In this document: piece by piece, positions 7,398 to 9,129 of the stretch | How positions within the stretch are numbered: position 1 is the stretch's first letter | How the letters are laid out: each line of letters starts with the position of its first letter | Source of the DNA: an uncultured Pirellula sp. | GTDB taxonomy: Bacteria > Planctomycetota > Planctomycetia > Pirellulales > Pirellulaceae | DNA length: 9,129 bases | Direction of reading: 5' to 3' | Assembly (NCBI GenBank): GCA_903892365.1 | Contig: CAITIF010000828.1 | Span: 1 to 9,129 of the forward strand | Notes under the pieces: model-generated | The model's input: only the letters and a program-made list of their open reading frames with translations | Database searches by the model: none | Told to the model about the DNA's origin: nothing | Program-made: the position numbers and the translations under genes

Positions 7398-7404
7398 CTC
7401 CTTT
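7398..7404 (-). promoter_or_regulatory. Ribosome binding site of the GntR regulator gene
   Basis: AAAGGAG on the minus strand sits 8 bases before ATG 7389. It is the clearest Shine-Dalgarno in the window and fixes the start of the regulator. Confidence 0.8.
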
Positions 7405-7450
7405 CTGTGCATCGCATCAGGATTGCACTCAAAACCACCAAGATCTTCCC

Positions 7451-7463
7451 CCGACAGTGTCGG
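7451..7463. promoter_or_regulatory. 13-base dyad, candidate operator of the GntR regulator
   Basis: CCGACAGTGTCGG is a palindrome with perfect 6-base arms around one central base. It lies about 6 to 18 bases downstream of the predicted start of transcription, a place where a bound repressor could block the operon. A second, looser dyad AGTGT (7456-7460) with ACACT (7481-7485), 20 bases apart, overlaps it and touches the -10 box. Which of them the regulator binds, if either, cannot be told from the sequence. Confidence 0.45.
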
Positions 7464-7475
7464 TGTGTTGGCGTG

Positions 7476-7504
7476 ATAATACACTAAGCCAAAATCCGAG
7501 TCAA
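7476..7504 (-). promoter_or_regulatory. Sigma70-like promoter of the GntR-ABC operon
   Basis: On the minus strand, TTGACT (7504-7499) is followed by a 17-base spacer and TATTAT (7481-7476). Each hexamer differs from consensus at one position and the spacing is optimal. Transcription would start near 7469, giving a leader of about 80 bases before ATG 7389. Confidence 0.75.
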
Positions 7505-7581
7505 GGAAGATGCAAGAAAATTTTCGGCCCGCCCCTTTTCTGATCGCCAGTTTTTCTGACTGCCATGTGGGAGGCAGCAAA

Positions 7582-7611
7582 TGGACTCCGCCTTGCTTCT
7601 CGTGTTACAAT
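7582..7611 (+). promoter_or_regulatory. Candidate promoter of the nucleotidyltransferase gene
   Basis: TGGACT (7582-7587), an 18-base spacer and TACAAT (7606-7611) form a moderate sigma70-like promoter. Transcription would start near 7618, after the upstream ATGs at 7565 and 7610 and before ATG 7667. This favours 7667 as the translation start, with a leader of about 50 bases. Confidence 0.45.
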
Positions 7612-7666
7612 GGAATCTCGCAAACAACCGACACACCAATTTAGGACGCAAAGCGGAATCAAGTCG

Positions 7667-8260
7667 ATGGTCGAGTTTACGATTACTGGCGAAGCTCTTT
7701 GGGACAGAATGGAGCGAGCCGTGGAGCGAGTGAACGAGCGATTACGGAAGACAGTACGCATTTTGGAGGACGCCAAGATCCCCTATGCCATTGTTGGCGG
7801 TCACGCAGTCCGTGCCTGGGTCGCTCAAGTCGATGAAGGGGCAGTCCGAACCACCAAGGACGTGGATGTACTGCTTCGCCGTGAAAATCTTCCCGACATG
7901 ATCCAAGCCATGACACAAAACGGCTTCTGCCATCGCGAAACGGCGGGCGGCGATATCTTTACCGAGAGGCCAGACGAATCGGCTCGTGAAGCCGTGCACG
8001 TGGTGATTGCCAAAGAAATGGTCAAGCCAGGCGAATTCGATCCGAATCCCGATTTGGAACCGCAAACGCGGGCCAATGAGTTCAATACCGTCTTATTCGA
8101 GACCCTCGTTCGAATGAAGCTCAATTCGTTTCGCGATAAAGATCGTGTCCATATTCGGGACATGATCGACGTTGGGTTGATAGACCGAAGCTGGTTGGAT
8201 CGATTTCCTTCTGTACTCAGCGATCGCTTAAAGATCATCCTCGATGACCCGTTAGGGTAG
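7667..8260 (+). CDS. Nucleotidyltransferase-fold protein, function unknown
   Basis: The protein has 197 residues from ATG 7667 (MVEFTITGEALWDRM). The frame is open back to 7565, but the extra residues look non-coding and a candidate -10 box lies within that stretch. The nucleotidyltransferase hallmarks are VGGHAVRAW (43-51) and TTKDVDVLL (62-70), supplying the GG pair and D65/D67 metal ligands. The third acidic residue usually found on a later strand is not obvious: the matching strand may be AVHVVIAKE (109-117), with H111 at the Asp position. I recall similar proteins of about 200 residues in varied bacteria sharing the ends FTITGEALWDRMERAVE and FRDKDRVHIRDMIDVGLID, so this is probably a conserved family, not a decayed gene. 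The MNT/AbiEii-like fold occurs in toxin-antitoxin and tRNA-modifying enzymes, but no partner gene is adjacent. The stop overlaps the convergent propeller gene by 9 bases. Confidence 0.85.
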   Translation: MVEFTITGEALWDRMERAVERVNERLRKTVRILEDAKIPYAIVGGHAVRAWVAQVDEGAVRTTKDVDVLLRRENLPDMIQAMTQNGFCHRETAGGDIFTERPDESAREAVHVVIAKEMVKPGEFDPNPDLEPQTRANEFNTVLFETLVRMKLNSFRDKDRVHIRDMIDVGLIDRSWLDRFPSVLSDRLKIILDDPLG

Positions 8261-9129
8261 CGTTTCCGAGATCTTCCAAAGATAGCGTTCGCTTCGAACA
8301 TACAGGCTGTTATCAGCGATCGCGGGGGTGCTCTGAACTAATTCTTCGATCGAGTTCTTGGCGAGCACTTCAAAATTGGGACCATTGGCGATCACCGTAC
8401 ATAGCCCGGTATCGTCGAACAAATAAATCCGATCCTTGGTTCCGACTGGCGAGCTGTAGGTGTTGCCCCCCTTTCGAATGGTTTTCATGGACTTACCGGT
8501 CAACGGGTTCAAGCAAGTATAAATCCCCATGTCATCGACGATGTGCAAGTAGTCTTTGGAGAGCAATGGCGTAGGTACGTAGGGCATTCCTCGCTCGATA
8601 GTCCACGCGATGTTGGTCTTGGTTAGATCCCCTGTTCCACCTTGACGTATTGCGATCGCACGAACATCTGGCGAACCGCCGAACGAGAAGATATGGCCCA
8701 GGCCTATCGATGGGGTGCATACCACTTTCTCGGTCGGGCCATCAACCCACCAAATTTTCTCCCCAGTCTTTGGATCTAGACCAAGAGTTTGCTTCGCACC
8801 CGAAAGAATAATCTGCCGAGCACCATCAATTTCAGCCAAAACGGGAGTCGAAAAGGAGCGAAGATCGACATCTGGCTTGTACCGCCAAAGCTCTTCACCA
8901 TTCGACGGATCCAATAAGACCACAAACGCAATCCCATCTTGATGACCATTCACCAGCACACCTTCATCGCAAATCACGGGCGATGCCGCAAATCCATGCT
9001 TGGATAGGAAGCTCCCTGGACTCACTTTCCAAACGATATCGCCATGCCAATCCACCGCCACCACGATCATTTTTTCATCGTCGACAAACGTGCAATAGAT
9101 TCGCATTCCATCCGTTGCGGGCGTACTCG
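8252..9129 (-). CDS. PQQ-like beta-propeller repeat protein, C-terminal part, 5' partial
   Basis: The frame is open from the right edge; the codons before ATG 9106 read STPATDG, a typical propeller blade motif, so that ATG is internal and the gene begins beyond the window. About 291 residues are visible. Numbering from M at 9106, blade signatures are LDPSNGEELWRY (65-76), LDPKTGEKIWWV (110-121) and LNPLTGKSMKTI (199-210), with recurrent blade starts such as SPV (42-44), STPVL (86-90), TPSI (131-134) and SSPVGTKDRIYLF (218-230). These are WD-like PQQ repeats of the BamB/quinoprotein-dehydrogenase type. In planctomycetes such proteins are usually exported and lack any proven PQQ binding; no enzymatic residue can be assigned here. 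The C-terminus is complete, ending in KISETLP and TAA at 8254-8252. Confidence 0.88.
   Translation of the reverse strand, partial: STPATDGMRIYCTFVDDEKMIVVAVDWHGDIVWKVSPGSFLSKHGFAASPVICDEGVLVNGHQDGIAFVVLLDPSNGEELWRYKPDVDLRSFSTPVLAEIDGARQIILSGAKQTLGLDPKTGEKIWWVDGPTEKVVCTPSIGLGHIFSFGGSPDVRAIAIRQGGTGDLTKTNIAWTIERGMPYVPTPLLSKDYLHIVDDMGIYTCLNPLTGKSMKTIRKGGNTYSSPVGTKDRIYLFDDTGLCTVIANGPNFEVLAKNSIEELVQSTPAIADNSLYVRSERYLWKISETLP

Noticed and set aside
7338..7580. 80-codon minus-strand frame across the operon promoter
   Set aside because: It covers the predicted promoter, dyad and ribosome binding site of the regulator gene and has no recognisable content.
7565..7666. Longer starts for the nucleotidyltransferase at ATG 7565 or 7610
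   Set aside because: Neither has a ribosome binding site, the extra residues look unstructured, and the best promoter (-10 box at 7606-7611) would start transcription after both ATGs.

Overview
The window looks like a piece of a Planctomycetota chromosome, most likely a Pirellulaceae-type organism. This rests on recognising gene families from memory: a TPR protein of the planctomycete multihaem-cytochrome type, a CRTAC1-type FG-GAP/ASPIC-UnbV protein and a PQQ-like beta-propeller. The intergenic repeats built around AACCCGAAGCGTGAGCGAGG resemble repeats I associate with planctomycete genomes. No database search was possible.

Layout. (1) Positions 1-3325, plus strand: the 3' part of a TPR protein whose start lies left of the window, followed with a 20-base overlap by a membrane-anchored CRTAC1-type protein (six calcium-binding-type FG-GAP loops, then ASPIC/UnbV). 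The two look co-translated and probably act at or outside the cytoplasmic membrane. (2) Positions 3326-3641: a 316-base gap between convergent genes with no credible gene. It is filled by a nested palindromic repeat (about 3378-3564) plus a further perfect 10-base-arm hairpin (3542-3583). (3) Positions 7389 down to 3642, minus strand: a tight three-gene operon of GntR/YtrA-type repressor, ABC ATPase and duplicated ABC-2 permease. The first junction is ATGA and the second TAATG. A good sigma70-like promoter (TTGACT-N17-TATTAT) lies upstream, with a 13-base dyad just downstream of it that could be the repressor's operator. (4) Positions 7667-8260, plus strand: a small nucleotidyltransferase-fold protein with its own candidate promoter, divergent from the operon. 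(5) Positions 8252-9129, minus strand: the C-terminal part of a PQQ-like beta-propeller protein running off the right edge; its stop overlaps the end of the nucleotidyltransferase gene by 9 bases.

How the genes work together. The GntR-ABC-ABC2 set is a recognisable self-regulated export or stress module, of the kind that answers membrane-active compounds in other bacteria; its substrate here is unknown. Its permease is unusual in carrying a roughly 300-residue C-terminal domain predicted to lie outside the membrane. The TPR/CRTAC1 pair is a second functional unit. The remaining genes show no evident link to either. I found no RNA genes, CRISPR array or insertion sequence. The least ordinary feature is the structured intergenic repeat at 3378-3583.
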